Below, in pieces: positions 20,468 through 30,327 of a DNA stretch of 64,000 bases. The position numbers and the translations under genes are program-made. This stretch comes from Nonlabens sp. (GTDB taxonomy: Bacteria; Bacteroidota; Bacteroidia; Flavobacteriales; Flavobacteriaceae). The stretch spans positions 75,408 to 139,407 of the forward strand of contig JAHDIQ010000009.1 in the NCBI GenBank assembly GCA_020630715.1. Reading direction: 5' to 3'. The notes under the pieces are model-generated. The model did no database searches. It saw nothing but the letters and a program-made list of their open reading frames with translations, and had not been told where the DNA came from. Within the stretch, counting starts at the first letter, position 1, and every line of letters begins with the position of its first letter.

Positions 20468-20941
20468 ATGCCTAAAATTGACGATGTAGATAAGCAAATA
20501 CTCGACGTTCTTATTGAAAATACACGTACTCCATTTACAGATATTGCTAAAAGACTAAATATCTCTGCCGGTACTGTTCACGTTCGTGTCAAAAAAATGG
20601 AAGAAAACGGAATCATTCAGGGATCTTCCTTAACCGTAGATTATGAAAAACTAGGATACACTTTTATTGCTTATATAGGTGTCTTTTTAGATAAAACTTC
20701 CCAAACTCAATTTGTGATTAGTCGCATTACAGAAATACCTTATGTTACCGTTGCTCATATTACCACAGGTAAGTTTAATATCTTTTGTAAGATTAGAGCT
20801 AGAGATACTATGCACGCAAAAAAGGTGATCTTCATGCTAGATGATATAGAAGGTGTAAGTCGCACAGAGACTATGATAAGTCTAGAAGAGAGTATCAATG
20901 ATAAAAAACGATTGTTACATAAATTATTTCAAGACCTATAA
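20468..20941 (+). CDS. Lrp/AsnC family transcriptional regulator
   Basis: A 157-residue regulator with the family layout: an N-terminal winged helix (DDVDKQILDVLIENTRTPFTDIAKRLNISAGTVHVRVKKME) and a C-terminal RAM ligand-binding domain. The regulated genes are unknown. It is coupled to the DinB-like gene, whose ATG overlaps its stop (TAATG). Confidence 0.93.
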   Translation: MPKIDDVDKQILDVLIENTRTPFTDIAKRLNISAGTVHVRVKKMEENGIIQGSSLTVDYEKLGYTFIAYIGVFLDKTSQTQFVISRITEIPYVTVAHITTGKFNIFCKIRARDTMHAKKVIFMLDDIEGVSRTETMISLEESINDKKRLLHKLFQDL

Positions 20942-21456
20942 TGACTGTAAAATCGATCACGCCACAAGAGTTTAATCCATATTTCTCAAGATATATCGAT
21001 TTAAATGATCCAGATGCTACTATAACGCAAGCTTTGGAATCTTCGCTACAGGTATCTGTAGATTTTATTAAATCCATTGATAAACCACTTGACTATAGGT
21101 ATGCGTCTAATAAGTGGACTATTGCTCAGGTCATTTTACATAATATTGATACAGAACGTGTTTTTGCCTACCGCGCCTTGCGTTTTATGAGAGGCGACCA
21201 GACAGATCTTGCAGGCTTTGATCAGGATGTGTTTATAGAAGGTTGTGGTGATTACGCTTTCGCGAAAGCGTCATTATTACAATCTATAATAGCTACTAGA
21301 GAAGCCACGATCGCCTTATATAAAGATATGCCAGACGAATTTTTGATTCGTACAGGAACCGCAAATGGAAATCTAATGAGTGTGAGAGTGATCCCTTTCT
21401 TAATCGCAGGTCATCACAAACATCATGAGATGGTGATTAAAGAACGTTACTTATAA
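20941..21456 (+). CDS. DinB-like superfamily protein
   Basis: A 171-residue four-helix-bundle protein of the DinB/YfiT type, predicted to bind a metal through histidines: IAQVILHNIDTERV, and HHKHHEMVIKERY at the C-terminus. Family members are often thiol-dependent transferases or of unknown role. Translation is probably coupled to the Lrp-type gene because start and stop overlap by one base. The palindrome CGCTTTCGCGAAAGCG (21255-21270) is inside and is again read as AFAKA. Confidence 0.85.
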   Translation: MTVKSITPQEFNPYFSRYIDLNDPDATITQALESSLQVSVDFIKSIDKPLDYRYASNKWTIAQVILHNIDTERVFAYRALRFMRGDQTDLAGFDQDVFIEGCGDYAFAKASLLQSIIATREATIALYKDMPDEFLIRTGTANGNLMSVRVIPFLIAGHHKHHEMVIKERYL

Positions 21457-21460
21457 AACT

Positions 21461-21490
21461 AAAAAAAGGCTCGCAATTGCGAGCCTTTTT
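21461..21490. terminator. Bidirectional terminator
   Basis: AAAGGCTCGCAATTGCGAGCCTTT forms a perfect stem with A- and T-runs on each side. It lies between the convergent DinB-like and dnaN genes. Confidence 0.92.
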
Positions 21491-21509
21491 GATCATAAAA
21501 TATTTCTAA

Positions 21510-22625
21510 CTACTGGTTAAGCATTACTGGCATTACAAGCATTGTAACGTTTTCGCCTTCATCCAGTCCGTCTACAGGCGTGAGAATTCCAGCGCGATTA
21601 GGAAGCGACATCTCTAATGATACATCGTCACAGTTAAGATTATTAAGCATTTCAATTAAGAAACGGCTGTTAAAGCCTATTTGCATATCATCACCTTGAT
21701 AGTCACAGGTTAAGCGCTCATCTGCTTTATTGCTATAGTCTAAATCCTCTGCACTTATGTTTAACTCTGCACCAGCCATTTTAAGACGGATCTGGTGTGT
21801 TGTTTTATTTGAAAAAATACTCACACGTCTTACAGAGTTTAAAAACTGATTACGAGCGATGACTAGTTTATTTGGATTTTCTTTAGGGATTACGGCCTCG
21901 TAATTAGGATACTTACCGTCAATCAGTCTACAGATAATGGTAGATTGATCAAATGTAAATTGAGCATTACTCTCGTTGTATTCAATAAGTACCTCTGTCT
22001 CGCTACCTTGTAACATCGTTTTTAATAGATTCAAAGGTTTTTTAGGCATGATAAATTCTGCTGTAGTTGCTGCAGATAAATCTTCGCGACGGTAACGTAC
22101 TAATTTATGAGCATCTGTAGCTACAAAAGTTAAAGACTCACTATTAAACTGGAAAAACACACCAGACATCACAGGTCTTAAATCATCATTTCCTGCAGCA
22201 AATATGGTCTTATTAATTGCTGTAGCCAGTGTGTCTCCTAATATAGTGGTGCTACTAGCATCATTTACACTTACAGCTTTAGGGAATTCATCACCATTTG
22301 CACAAGCGATTTCAGAACTACCTTTATCATGACTTACGGTCATTATACCATTATCTACTTTAAAAGTAAGTGGCTGTTCTGGAAAGGTTTTTAACGTGTC
22401 TAAAAGAAGCTTAGCTGGTACTGCAATACTACCATCCTCATCACCTTCTACTTGCAACTTACCTATTATAGTAGTCTCCATGTCTGATGCAGATACCGTA
22501 AGTTCTTTACCACTTAATTCCATAAGGAAATTATCCAGTATAGGTAGAGTATTATTACTATTGATAACGCCACCTAGAATTTGTAGGTGTTTTTGTAAGT
22601 AGGAACTAGAAACAATAAATCTCAT
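21510..22625 (-). CDS. dnaN: DNA polymerase III subunit beta (sliding clamp)
   Basis: A 371-residue beta clamp that tethers the replicative polymerase to DNA. Typical blocks: the start MRFIVSSSYLQKHLQILGGV, DNFLMELSG, DLRPVMSGVFFQF, VATDAHKLVRYRRE, and a C-terminus ending in VTMLVMPVML. Full length. It is not beside dnaA in this window. Two TAnnTTTG candidates precede it (22740-22747 and 22707-22714, minus strand). Confidence 0.96.
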   Translation of the reverse strand: MRFIVSSSYLQKHLQILGGVINSNNTLPILDNFLMELSGKELTVSASDMETTIIGKLQVEGDEDGSIAVPAKLLLDTLKTFPEQPLTFKVDNGIMTVSHDKGSSEIACANGDEFPKAVSVNDASSTTILGDTLATAINKTIFAAGNDDLRPVMSGVFFQFNSESLTFVATDAHKLVRYRREDLSAATTAEFIMPKKPLNLLKTMLQGSETEVLIEYNESNAQFTFDQSTIICRLIDGKYPNYEAVIPKENPNKLVIARNQFLNSVRRVSIFSNKTTHQIRLKMAGAELNISAEDLDYSNKADERLTCDYQGDDMQIGFNSRFLIEMLNNLNCDDVSLEMSLPNRAGILTPVDGLDEGENVTMLVMPVMLNQ

Positions 22626-22739
22626 TCTCGTTATTATTTTGTGATACGTTTAAGTTTTATTTACAATGTACAAAGGCTTACATATTAAGATTTTGTAATT
22701 ATATTGCAAACTTAACGACTATTTTTAAGTGTTAAGTTG

Positions 22740-22747
22740 CAAAGATA
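22740..22747 (-). promoter_or_regulatory. Candidate dnaN promoter
   Basis: TATCTTTG on the minus strand, 114 bp before the dnaN ATG. A second match, TAAGTTTG at 22707-22714, is nearer. Either could drive dnaN. Confidence 0.4.
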
Positions 22748-22807
22748 TTCGTTTTACCACAATGGTATTAATACTTATCAACAAATAAACCTAGTTAATA
22801 AAAGAAA

Positions 22808-24712
22808 ATGAAAAAAATTACTACCACATTAGGTCTTATCCTATGCTTTTCTTTAAGCATACTTGCACAAACAGCAGAGGAACGTGCTCAGATTACGGCA
22901 AATTATGATCTTGAGAAGTTAGATGAGTTAAAAAATGAACTCTCAACTAAATCAATGGCAAGATTACAACGCGCTTATCAACTAGCAGACGAAAAAGGTA
23001 TTCCTAAAATGATTAAAGAGGATAGTAGAGTTGGTCATTTGTATGACTTTGTAGACGGAAATCCAATTTACCAATTTACCTTAAATCAAGGATCCGTTCA
23101 AATGCAAGGTGCCGATGCTTTTTATCAGGGTGGTTCGTTAGGAGTTAATATTACAGGTCAAGGTATGAGAATCGGTATTTGGGATGGTGGCGCAATTTTG
23201 AATCTGCATGAGGCTTTATCTGGCAGGCTTTTTCCAGGAGAAGGTTTGATTGGATCTGGACACGCTACACACGTTGGCGGTACGATGATTGCAAATGCTC
23301 CAGCACCAAATCAAAATGCTACTGGTGTTGCACCTTCCGCTACTTTAGTTGTTTACGGCTTTGAAACAAGTAGTGCTCCTACACCAGATGGTCCAGAAAT
23401 GATATCTGAAGCATCAAATGGAATGTTACTTTCTAATCATAGTTATGGTGTGGATTCAGGTAATCTACAACAAGCAGAACTTGGAAAATACGTAGCTCGT
23501 TCTGCTGAATATGATGCAATTACCTTTAATGCTCCTTACTATTTACCTGTGGTGGCTTCTGGGAATGATGGGGCACCAGGTCAAATCACTAATAATGGTC
23601 TTGATACAATGAATAGAATTGCATTAGCAAAAAATGTTGTTTCCGTAGGAGCTAGCAATGAGACTCTTGTTTATACGGGTCCTGCTTCGATCACGATTGC
23701 TAATTTCAGCTCTAAAGGTCCGTCTGATGATAGCCGTGTTAAACCAGACATCACCACCAAAGGCGTAAATACGTTTTCTACCGAGAATACGGGAACTAAT
23801 AGTTACGGAACTAGAATTGGAACAAGCATGGCTGCACCTGCTGTTACAGGTGGTCTAACTCTTTTACAGCAATATTACAATTCATTAAACAATCAATATA
23901 TGAAATCAGCTACTGCTAAAGGATTGATACTACATACTGCGTTTGAAGTAGGTCAGTTTGATGGACCAGACTTTTCTTCTGGATGGGGTTCTTTAAATAC
24001 AGAAGCAGCAGGCTTAGCTATTCAAAATGATGGAGGATCGTCGTTAATTGATGAAAGAACATTAAGTAATAATGGATCGTACAGCACTTCATTTACTATT
24101 AGTTCCTCAAGTTTACTACAGTTTTCAATTAGTTGGACAGATCCAGCTGGAGTTGCTAATAACGGTGGAAATGATGATCCTACACCTGCTCTAGTAAATA
24201 ATCTAGATATAACGGTTACTGATGGTCAAGGGAATACATTTTTTCCTTACACTTTAAATGCCCAATTTCCAGCTATTTTTCCAAGAACAGATGTTCCAAA
24301 TCTTGTAGATAATTTTGAACGTATTGATATTAAAAACGCAGCAGGTACTTATACTATAAACATCACGCATACAGGTACTTTAGTTAATAATCAACAGGAT
24401 TACACACTTATTGTAACAGGTGCAGAGCAATCTACATTCTCAACTAATGGACCAGATAGTCTAGATAAATTATCGATCTATCCTAACCCTGCAAATGATC
24501 GTTTTACAGTTACTTTCAATAACCAGCTTTCTGGTGATTCAATTAACGTAAACGTTTATGATGTATTAGGTCAGTTAGTTATAAGTAAGCAGTATAACAA
24601 TATTGGTGTATTTGAACAAACTATTGATGCTTCTACTTTAAATTCTGGTGTATATCTAGTTAAAGTAGGTAATGGTGTTACATCTAGTACTAAAAAATTA
24701 ATTATTAGATAA
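22808..24712 (+). CDS. Secreted S8 subtilisin-like protease with T9SS sorting domain
   Basis: A 634-residue secreted serine protease. Signal peptide (about 1-20), a helical N-terminal region, then the S8 domain with catalytic aspartate in RIGIWDGGAI (about 123), histidine in GHATHVGGTM (about 154) and serine in GTSMAAPAV (about 340). A beta-sandwich (about 415-540, with NLDITVTDGQGN) resembles the domain following kexin- or KP-43-type catalytic domains. The end is a T9SS type A sorting domain (LSIYPNPANDRF, then VYLVKVGNG). Expected role: extracellular protein degradation. Confidence 0.94.
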   Translation: MKKITTTLGLILCFSLSILAQTAEERAQITANYDLEKLDELKNELSTKSMARLQRAYQLADEKGIPKMIKEDSRVGHLYDFVDGNPIYQFTLNQGSVQMQGADAFYQGGSLGVNITGQGMRIGIWDGGAILNLHEALSGRLFPGEGLIGSGHATHVGGTMIANAPAPNQNATGVAPSATLVVYGFETSSAPTPDGPEMISEASNGMLLSNHSYGVDSGNLQQAELGKYVARSAEYDAITFNAPYYLPVVASGNDGAPGQITNNGLDTMNRIALAKNVVSVGASNETLVYTGPASITIANFSSKGPSDDSRVKPDITTKGVNTFSTENTGTNSYGTRIGTSMAAPAVTGGLTLLQQYYNSLNNQYMKSATAKGLILHTAFEVGQFDGPDFSSGWGSLNTEAAGLAIQNDGGSSLIDERTLSNNGSYSTSFTISSSSLLQFSISWTDPAGVANNGGNDDPTPALVNNLDITVTDGQGNTFFPYTLNAQFPAIFPRTDVPNLVDNFERIDIKNAAGTYTINITHTGTLVNNQQDYTLIVTGAEQSTFSTNGPDSLDKLSIYPNPANDRFTVTFNNQLSGDSINVNVYDVLGQLVISKQYNNIGVFEQTIDASTLNSGVYLVKVGNGVTSSTKKLIIR

Positions 24713-24732
24713 TTCTAATTATTTTTCATTTT

Positions 24733-24762
24733 AAACCGTCTAATTTTCTAGACGGTTTTTTT
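24733..24762 (+). terminator. Intrinsic terminator after the S8 protease
   Basis: AACCGTCTA pairs with TAGACGGTT, followed by a T-run of seven. It lies 20 bp after the stop. Confidence 0.9.
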
Positions 24763-24775
24763 ATACCTTGTTTTT

Positions 24776-25438
24776 ATGGAAACAGCCTTATTTGAATTTT
24801 TAAAAGAGCTTAAAGTAAACAATAACAAACCATGGTTTGATGAGCATAAAGAACAATTTAAAGTATTAGATACTACACTTAAATCTCATGTAGCCGATAT
24901 TACCCAATTGCTTAATCAACATGATACTATAGAAAAGACAAAAGTTTTTAGAATCTATAGAGATGTGCGTTTTTCAAAAGATAAAACACCGTTTAAAACT
25001 CAACGTAGCGTCAACTGGTTGCGCGCTGGCCAGCAACGTCGTGGAAGTTATTATATGCGATTGTCACCTGTTGAAAGCCTCATAGGTGTAGGCTTTTTTA
25101 AACCAGAAAAAGATGACCTTTACAGAATACGCAAAGAATTAGAGCTGGATGCACAGGAGCTTAGAGATATCATAGAACAACCTAGCTTTTTGAAAACTTG
25201 GGGAACGCTACAAGGCGAGACGCTTAAAACCGCACCTCGTGATTTTGATAAAAATCATCCAGATATTGACCTGATACGACACAAGAGTTTTTATTTCATG
25301 AAATCTTTTACAGATAAAGAAGTGTTATCTACAGATTTTAAACAAGAAATCAATCGTTGTTTTCAAATAGCAAGACCTTATTTAGATTACATGACAGATG
25401 TGTTAACGACAGATCTTAACGGCGAGTCTATTCCTTAA
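24776..25438 (+). CDS. TIGR02453/DUF2461 family protein
   Basis: A 220-residue cytosolic protein with the start characteristic of this family: LFEFLKELKVNNNKPWFDEHK, then VFRIYRDVRFSKDKTPFKTQ and GSYYMRLSP. The family is widespread in Bacteroidota and its biochemical role is unknown. It overlaps the stop of the convergent GreA-like gene by 4 bp. Confidence 0.9.
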   Translation: METALFEFLKELKVNNNKPWFDEHKEQFKVLDTTLKSHVADITQLLNQHDTIEKTKVFRIYRDVRFSKDKTPFKTQRSVNWLRAGQQRRGSYYMRLSPVESLIGVGFFKPEKDDLYRIRKELELDAQELRDIIEQPSFLKTWGTLQGETLKTAPRDFDKNHPDIDLIRHKSFYFMKSFTDKEVLSTDFKQEINRCFQIARPYLDYMTDVLTTDLNGESIP

Positions 25439-25881
25439 GAAATGGCTGTAATAGTCCGTTTTAAATCATTAAAAATAAAGTTATCGCCAGCCTGAAGCCC
25501 TTTCATAGCCTTATAAATAGGTGCTTCATGAGAGATGACGTAGCATTTAGTTCCATCCTCGAGACTTACCTCACCTAATGAAATTGCGATTAAAAACACA
25601 CCGTTAATGGTAGTGACCAGTGCACCTTCTTGAACCGTAGATTTACGAGTAGAAAAAGTAATAGCGTTAAAATCGCGTTTTATACGTTGATGATCTGCCA
25701 TGAGGTTGTGAGCACGCTCATAGGTGGCCATAAGTTCACCAGATCCATCATCATCTTCTGCGTCATTACTTGAATCATTATCTGCTAGTGATTCCTTTAA
25801 TTCTTCAATACGTTGTTTATCCTTCAAAATCTGTTGATCTAGGATTTCTTTGCATCGGTTAACTATATTGATTTTAAGCAT
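25435..25881 (-). CDS. GreA/GreB-like protein
   Basis: From ATG 25881 the protein has 148 residues: an N-terminal helical region likely forming a coiled coil (about 1-35), an acidic stretch (SNDAEDDDGSGE), a second helix, and a C-terminal FKBP-like beta domain (EGALVTTINGVFLIAISLG to the end). This is the layout of GreA-type factors that act in the RNA polymerase secondary channel. The acidic residues lie where the cleavage-stimulating tip of GreA would be, but similarity is weak. Flavobacterial relatives are sometimes mislabelled 3-oxoacyl-ACP synthase. Confidence 0.65.
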   Translation of the reverse strand: MLKINIVNRCKEILDQQILKDKQRIEELKESLADNDSSNDAEDDDGSGELMATYERAHNLMADHQRIKRDFNAITFSTRKSTVQEGALVTTINGVFLIAISLGEVSLEDGTKCYVISHEAPIYKAMKGLQAGDNFIFNDLKRTITAIS

Positions 25882-25946
25882 GATACACAAGATTAAGCAG
25901 TCATTTTATACTGCGATTTTTGCGACGCTAAATGTATTACAATTGC

Positions 25947-26357
25947 TTATAATTCAATACTAGGTTTATCAAATACTTGAATGCTATTAATCAGGCGTTC
26001 ACGCACCAGATTCATCATACGTTTATTAAGCGCACTAGAATTAGAAATGTATGCCTGATACTCTGCTATGGTGAACTGACCTATCATAATTCCCTTTAAT
26101 GAATTGCGGAATTTTTGATCCCTATTCACAGCATTTTCTATATAATCTACACGTTTTGTTGCCGTAAGACCATAGAACACGTTTTTGTGCTTTTTAATAT
26201 AATTTGAAAATACCGATAGCAATAAATCATGTTGCAACTTAGCAATAGGACGTAGCGTTGCGTTTTGAAATCGCTCTTCGCTAGACATATCGTCGCTCAC
26301 TCTAGCATTCGGTATATCAGGTCTTAGCGCTATTAAATACTCGTCACGATTATTCAT
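25947..26357 (-). CDS. Conserved flavobacterial protein, unknown function
   Basis: A 136-residue soluble, mostly helical protein with basic and aromatic patches (NYIKKHKNVFYGLTATKRVDYIE). I recognise no domain; relatives have been labelled glyoxalase, but no glyoxalase motif is visible. It lies upstream of the GreA-like gene on the same strand (65-bp gap) and is divergent from an aldehyde dehydrogenase, with a palindrome copy at 26400-26415 between them. Confidence 0.7.
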   Translation of the reverse strand: MNNRDEYLIALRPDIPNARVSDDMSSEERFQNATLRPIAKLQHDLLLSVFSNYIKKHKNVFYGLTATKRVDYIENAVNRDQKFRNSLKGIMIGQFTIAEYQAYISNSSALNKRMMNLVRERLINSIQVFDKPSIEL

Positions 26358-26494
26358 AATAATGAGGTTTTTTAAAGTTAATGAGGATGGTGGTGATTAC
26401 GCTTTCGCGAAAGCGTAGTTTCTCAACAACCTTATCAACATACTACAACAGTCGTTAAAGCCATGTAAATCCTTGCTAATGGTATGCGCTAAAT

Positions 26495-27874
26495 GTGTAT
26501 CTTCAAAATAAAAAAGTGATTACAACCATCAATCCGTACGACGGAAAAACGATTAAGGAATACACACCATTTACTAGTGACCAGATGATATCACGTGTCG
26601 AAAAAGCTTATAAAGCACAACAAGAATGGTCGCAAACCAGCTATGAACATCGAGCCGAGTTAATTCTAAAGATTGCCAGTTTACTAGAATCTGAGAAGGA
26701 TCGTTATGCACGGCAAATGACATTAGAAATGGGTAAACCTATAGAGCAGGCGAGAGGTGAGCTGGATAAATGTGCGTGGTTGTGCAGGTTCTATGCAGAT
26801 AAAACTCAGGAATATCTAGCGCCAGAAGTGATTGATACAGAATTTTATAAGTCTTATGTGAGCTATGAGCCACTAGGAATTGTATTTGCTGTCATGCCAT
26901 GGAATTATCCATTTTGGCAAGTATTGCGATTCATCGTTCCCGCATTAATGGCTGGAAATGTAGGTCTTTTAAAACATGCCAGTAACGTAATGGGATGCGC
27001 CCAGATGATCGAAGAATTAATAGATAATGCTGGATTCCCAAAAGGTTGTTTTCATAATTTAGTAATTACGAGTGATCAGGTTGCCTCTGTGATTAAACAT
27101 AAGCTGGTAAAAGCGGTAACGCTCACAGGATCAAAACCTGCAGGTAGTGCCGTTGCGTCTATCGCAGGAAGCGAGATTAAGAAAACAGTCTTAGAATTAG
27201 GTGGTAGTAATGCGCTCGTCGTTTTTCCAGATGCAGATCTTGACAAAACGGTAGATATATGTATACAAGCACGTTTCCAAAACACAGGACAAAGCTGTAT
27301 CGCCGGAAAACGGTTGCTACTACATGACGATATCTATGATGCGTTTTTAGAAAAATTCACTCATAAAGTAGCTGGTTTAAGATCAGGAGATCCTTTAGAT
27401 GACAATACCTACATAGGTGTTATGGCAAAAGAATCACTAGCAGAAGAGCTAGAAGAATTAATGAAAGATTCTATAAAAATGGGTGCAAAAATTCATTATG
27501 GCGGTAATCGTAAGAAAGCATATTTTGAACCTACGATTATAACTAGTGTAACGCCAGAAATGCCAGTTTTTAAAGAAGAAACCTTTGGTCCACTAGTTGC
27601 GGTAACTAGCTTTAAAACTACTGATGAGGCTATTTCCTTAGCAAACAATACGGAATTTGGTTTAGGAGTTACCTTATTTTCTAAAGACCTCACAATGGCC
27701 GAGTCGATAGTGCCACGTTTTAAAGATGGAGCGGTTTTTATAAATGCTAAAGTAGGAAGTCATCCTGCGTTGCCATTTGGTGGAACAGGAATTTCTGGTT
27801 ACGGAAGAGAGTTGTCACACTTCGGGATTAGAGAGTTTTGTAATGTGAAGACTGTGGTGATAGAGCAGTTATAA
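26495..27874 (+). CDS. NAD(P)-dependent aldehyde dehydrogenase (succinate-semialdehyde type)
   Basis: About 459 residues of a classical aldehyde dehydrogenase. The catalytic cysteine is in NTGQSCIAGKR, the general-base glutamate in LELGGSNALVV, and the cofactor-binding asparagine in VMPWNYPFWQV. The pattern EMGKPIEQARGEL and the 459-residue length fit the short succinate-semialdehyde dehydrogenases (Sad/YneI-like), which oxidise succinate semialdehyde to succinate. Substrate is inferred. The start is a GTG at 26495; a second GTG at 26516 would remove seven residues. Confidence 0.9.
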   Translation: MYLQNKKVITTINPYDGKTIKEYTPFTSDQMISRVEKAYKAQQEWSQTSYEHRAELILKIASLLESEKDRYARQMTLEMGKPIEQARGELDKCAWLCRFYADKTQEYLAPEVIDTEFYKSYVSYEPLGIVFAVMPWNYPFWQVLRFIVPALMAGNVGLLKHASNVMGCAQMIEELIDNAGFPKGCFHNLVITSDQVASVIKHKLVKAVTLTGSKPAGSAVASIAGSEIKKTVLELGGSNALVVFPDADLDKTVDICIQARFQNTGQSCIAGKRLLLHDDIYDAFLEKFTHKVAGLRSGDPLDDNTYIGVMAKESLAEELEELMKDSIKMGAKIHYGGNRKKAYFEPTIITSVTPEMPVFKEETFGPLVAVTSFKTTDEAISLANNTEFGLGVTLFSKDLTMAESIVPRFKDGAVFINAKVGSHPALPFGGTGISGYGRELSHFGIREFCNVKTVVIEQL

Positions 27875-27985
27875 CATCCTTAGCTTTCTATGTATGAAAT
27901 GACTAGAAATTTCAACGTATAATGATAAGACTAACATAATATTAGCAACTTAAAATTAAAACCAAATAACGATAGTCATAGTTTA

Positions 27986-28192
27986 ATGAATAATAACCAG
28001 ACCTCAGAAACAAAAGATTCCACAGGACCTAAAAAAGAACAAGTAAAACCAAAACCTTCTTTTGCAGATCGATGGGAAAATAGTCCATATCTAGTGTTGC
28101 GTATTTCTTACAAAATATTGCACTCTATCTGGATGGTTGTGATGGCAGTTGGGATGTTTTTAGCATGGTTAATCGCATTACTTGCTACTTAA
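27986..28192 (+). CDS. Small single-pass membrane protein
   Basis: A 68-residue protein: a polar N-terminal half rich in K, P and T, then one or two closely spaced hydrophobic segments at the C-terminus (about 45-67, SIWMVVMAVGMFLAWLIALL). No family recognised. It is followed after 2 bp by another membrane-protein gene, so the two are probably translated together. Confidence 0.65.
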   Translation: MNNNQTSETKDSTGPKKEQVKPKPSFADRWENSPYLVLRISYKILHSIWMVVMAVGMFLAWLIALLAT

Positions 28193-28194
28193 GA

Positions 28195-28554
28195 ATGAAA
28201 TTACCTTTAAAGACCTTACATATATTCATCCTTGTTTTTGTTATTACTTACGGAATTGTGCTATTGTTGAAACTTTATGACTATCTAGCGGTACCCTTTA
28301 TATATAATCATCTTAATGATATATTAGTGATCCCAATAGTGGCAACAGCTTGTTTACATGTAGTGTGGTGGATTAAAAAAGATCACAGTTTACGATTAGG
28401 AATTGTTAGTTTATTAAGTTTAGTACTTCTCTATTCATTGTATTTTGAATGCTACTTACCAGAAAAAATGGATCGTTATACTGGTGATCTTTGGGATGTA
28501 GTTTGCTATGGAGTAGGAGCGGTTCTATTTTATGGGTTGCAGAAAATAACATAG
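28195..28554 (+). CDS. Four-helix membrane protein, unknown function
   Basis: From ATG 28195 the protein has 119 residues with four hydrophobic segments. It resembles generic small DoxX-like or VanZ-like membrane proteins but lacks motifs I can name. The ATG lies 2 bp after the stop of the preceding gene. An upstream in-frame ATG at 28165 would overlap that gene and is less likely. Confidence 0.65.
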   Translation: MKLPLKTLHIFILVFVITYGIVLLLKLYDYLAVPFIYNHLNDILVIPIVATACLHVVWWIKKDHSLRLGIVSLLSLVLLYSLYFECYLPEKMDRYTGDLWDVVCYGVGAVLFYGLQKIT

Positions 28555-28617
28555 AAACCACTATAATCATATAATGTATCTAAATAACAAAAAAGTCGTT
28601 TATGAAATTATTAAATG

Positions 28618-29988
28618 TTATATAGTCATAGAAAACAACTGAGTATCTGGTTTCTTACGCTTTAACCTTAAGTCAAATGCCATACAGATGTTTCTCACAA
28701 AACCACGACCTGATTCTGGCACGACGATCTTATCGTGATGTAGTTCTAGTAAACCATCTGATTCCATTTCTTTTAGATCGATTAATACATCAGGTAACTC
28801 GTTAAAATAATTTATTCCATCACGTTCCCAGCTGGTTTCAAAATGGCACATTAAATTTAGAATATGTTTACGTATTGCTAAATCCTCGTCAGATAATAAA
28901 TGACCACGATATACAGGTATCATATCTTGATCCAGTAGTTTTTTATAGTCGGTGATACTCTTGACATTCTGTGAAAAACCATACCAGCTATCACTTATGG
29001 ATGAAACGCCCAGACCTACCATTAATTGGGTGTTGCTAGCATTATATCCTATAAAATTACGGTGTAATTGTTGCTGTTCCATCGCTAGGTATAGCTCATC
29101 TGTAGGTAATGCAAAATGATCCATTCCTATTTCTATATATCCAGCATCTTCCAGCAACTGTTTACCTACTTCATACTGCTGGCGCTTTTCATCTGGTGAT
29201 GGTAAGTTGTCTTGTGAGAAACCGCGTTGTCCATTTCCTTTAATCCATGGTACAAATGCATAACTATAAAAAGCGATGCGATCTGGACGCAACTCTATGG
29301 TTTTATGAATGGTGTAAATGACGTGTTCTAACTTTTGGTAAGGTAGTCCGTAAATTAAATCATGTCCTACAGATGCATAACCTATCTCTCGCGAAGTGTT
29401 TGTTGCTCTTGCCACGTTTTCAGAAGGTTGTACGCGGTGAATGGCTTTTTGCACTTCTAGATTGTAATCCTGTACACCGTAACTTACCCGATTAAAACCT
29501 AGATTATGTAGTGTTTTTAAATGCTCACGAGTCGTGTTGTTAGGATGACCTTCAAAACTTATCGCCGCTTTTGTACCGCGCATGGCATGTTTAAAAATGC
29601 CATTGATGAGTAATTCTAGATGTTCAGGTGAGAAAAACGTAGGCGTTCCTCCACCTAAATGTAATTCACTTATTACAGGAATTTCATCTACCAGTGCTAG
29701 ATATAGCGACCATTCTTTAAGCACTGCCTGTATATAAGGCAATTCTACATTATGATTTACCGTAATGCGTTTATTACAACCGCAAAAGGTACACATGGCT
29801 TCACAATATGGTAAATGGATATAAAGACTAATACCTTCTTTACCATTACTTTCATTAAAACTTTTTACAAAAGATGATTCCCATGCCGTTCTCGTAAACT
29901 GCTCTTCTTCCCAGTATGGTACTGTAGGGTAACTAGTATAACGTGGACCTGCCACGTTATACTTCTGGATTAAACTACTGTTCATCAT
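28618..29988 (-). CDS. hemN: Oxygen-independent coproporphyrinogen III oxidase
   Basis: A 456-residue radical SAM enzyme that converts coproporphyrinogen III to protoporphyrinogen IX without oxygen. The 4Fe-4S ligands are in YCEAMCTFCGCNK (about residues 57-67), with HLGGGTPTFF and YGVQDYNLEVQKAIHRVQP as further HemN blocks. The length matches true HemN rather than shorter HemW proteins. The adjoining small membrane-protein gene ends one base upstream, so they are probably one operon. An FNR-like palindrome lies in the promoter region shared with hemJ. Confidence 0.94.
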   Translation of the reverse strand: MMNSSLIQKYNVAGPRYTSYPTVPYWEEEQFTRTAWESSFVKSFNESNGKEGISLYIHLPYCEAMCTFCGCNKRITVNHNVELPYIQAVLKEWSLYLALVDEIPVISELHLGGGTPTFFSPEHLELLINGIFKHAMRGTKAAISFEGHPNNTTREHLKTLHNLGFNRVSYGVQDYNLEVQKAIHRVQPSENVARATNTSREIGYASVGHDLIYGLPYQKLEHVIYTIHKTIELRPDRIAFYSYAFVPWIKGNGQRGFSQDNLPSPDEKRQQYEVGKQLLEDAGYIEIGMDHFALPTDELYLAMEQQQLHRNFIGYNASNTQLMVGLGVSSISDSWYGFSQNVKSITDYKKLLDQDMIPVYRGHLLSDEDLAIRKHILNLMCHFETSWERDGINYFNELPDVLIDLKEMESDGLLELHHDKIVVPESGRGFVRNICMAFDLRLKRKKPDTQLFSMTI

Positions 29989-30273
29989 CTATAGTAAAAT
30001 ACTACCAGCGATGATACAACTACTAATAATAGAGCTTAAGATCAATAGATTAAAGATCATTCTGGGTTTTTGAACCGTTAGAATTGCAGCATTATGCATA
30101 CTACATAAACTTACCACTAATAGGGTAAGTATCATTTGAAAAGCACCACTACCTGCCGTAAAAATTCCATAAATCGCAAACGATCCTAAACAGGTGGAAA
30201 GAATAATTCCTAGTGCGCTGTAACCTATTACGTTGTTGCTAAAATCTTGTTCTAATCTTGCTAAAGTTGTCAT
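29989..30273 (-). CDS. Small membrane protein upstream of hemN
   Basis: A 94-residue protein with three hydrophobic segments (about 17-37, 42-62 and 74-94) and no recognised family. Its stop is directly adjacent to the hemN start, so the two are almost certainly translated from one mRNA. It may be anaerobically regulated through the palindrome at 30328-30341. Confidence 0.65.
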   Translation of the reverse strand: MTTLARLEQDFSNNVIGYSALGIILSTCLGSFAIYGIFTAGSGAFQMILTLLVVSLCSMHNAAILTVQKPRMIFNLLILSSIISSCIIAGSILL

Positions 30274-30327
30274 ACCTATTGTTTTTAATTAACGGTACAA
30301 ACATAGAAGCCTCAAACTGACTAAAAC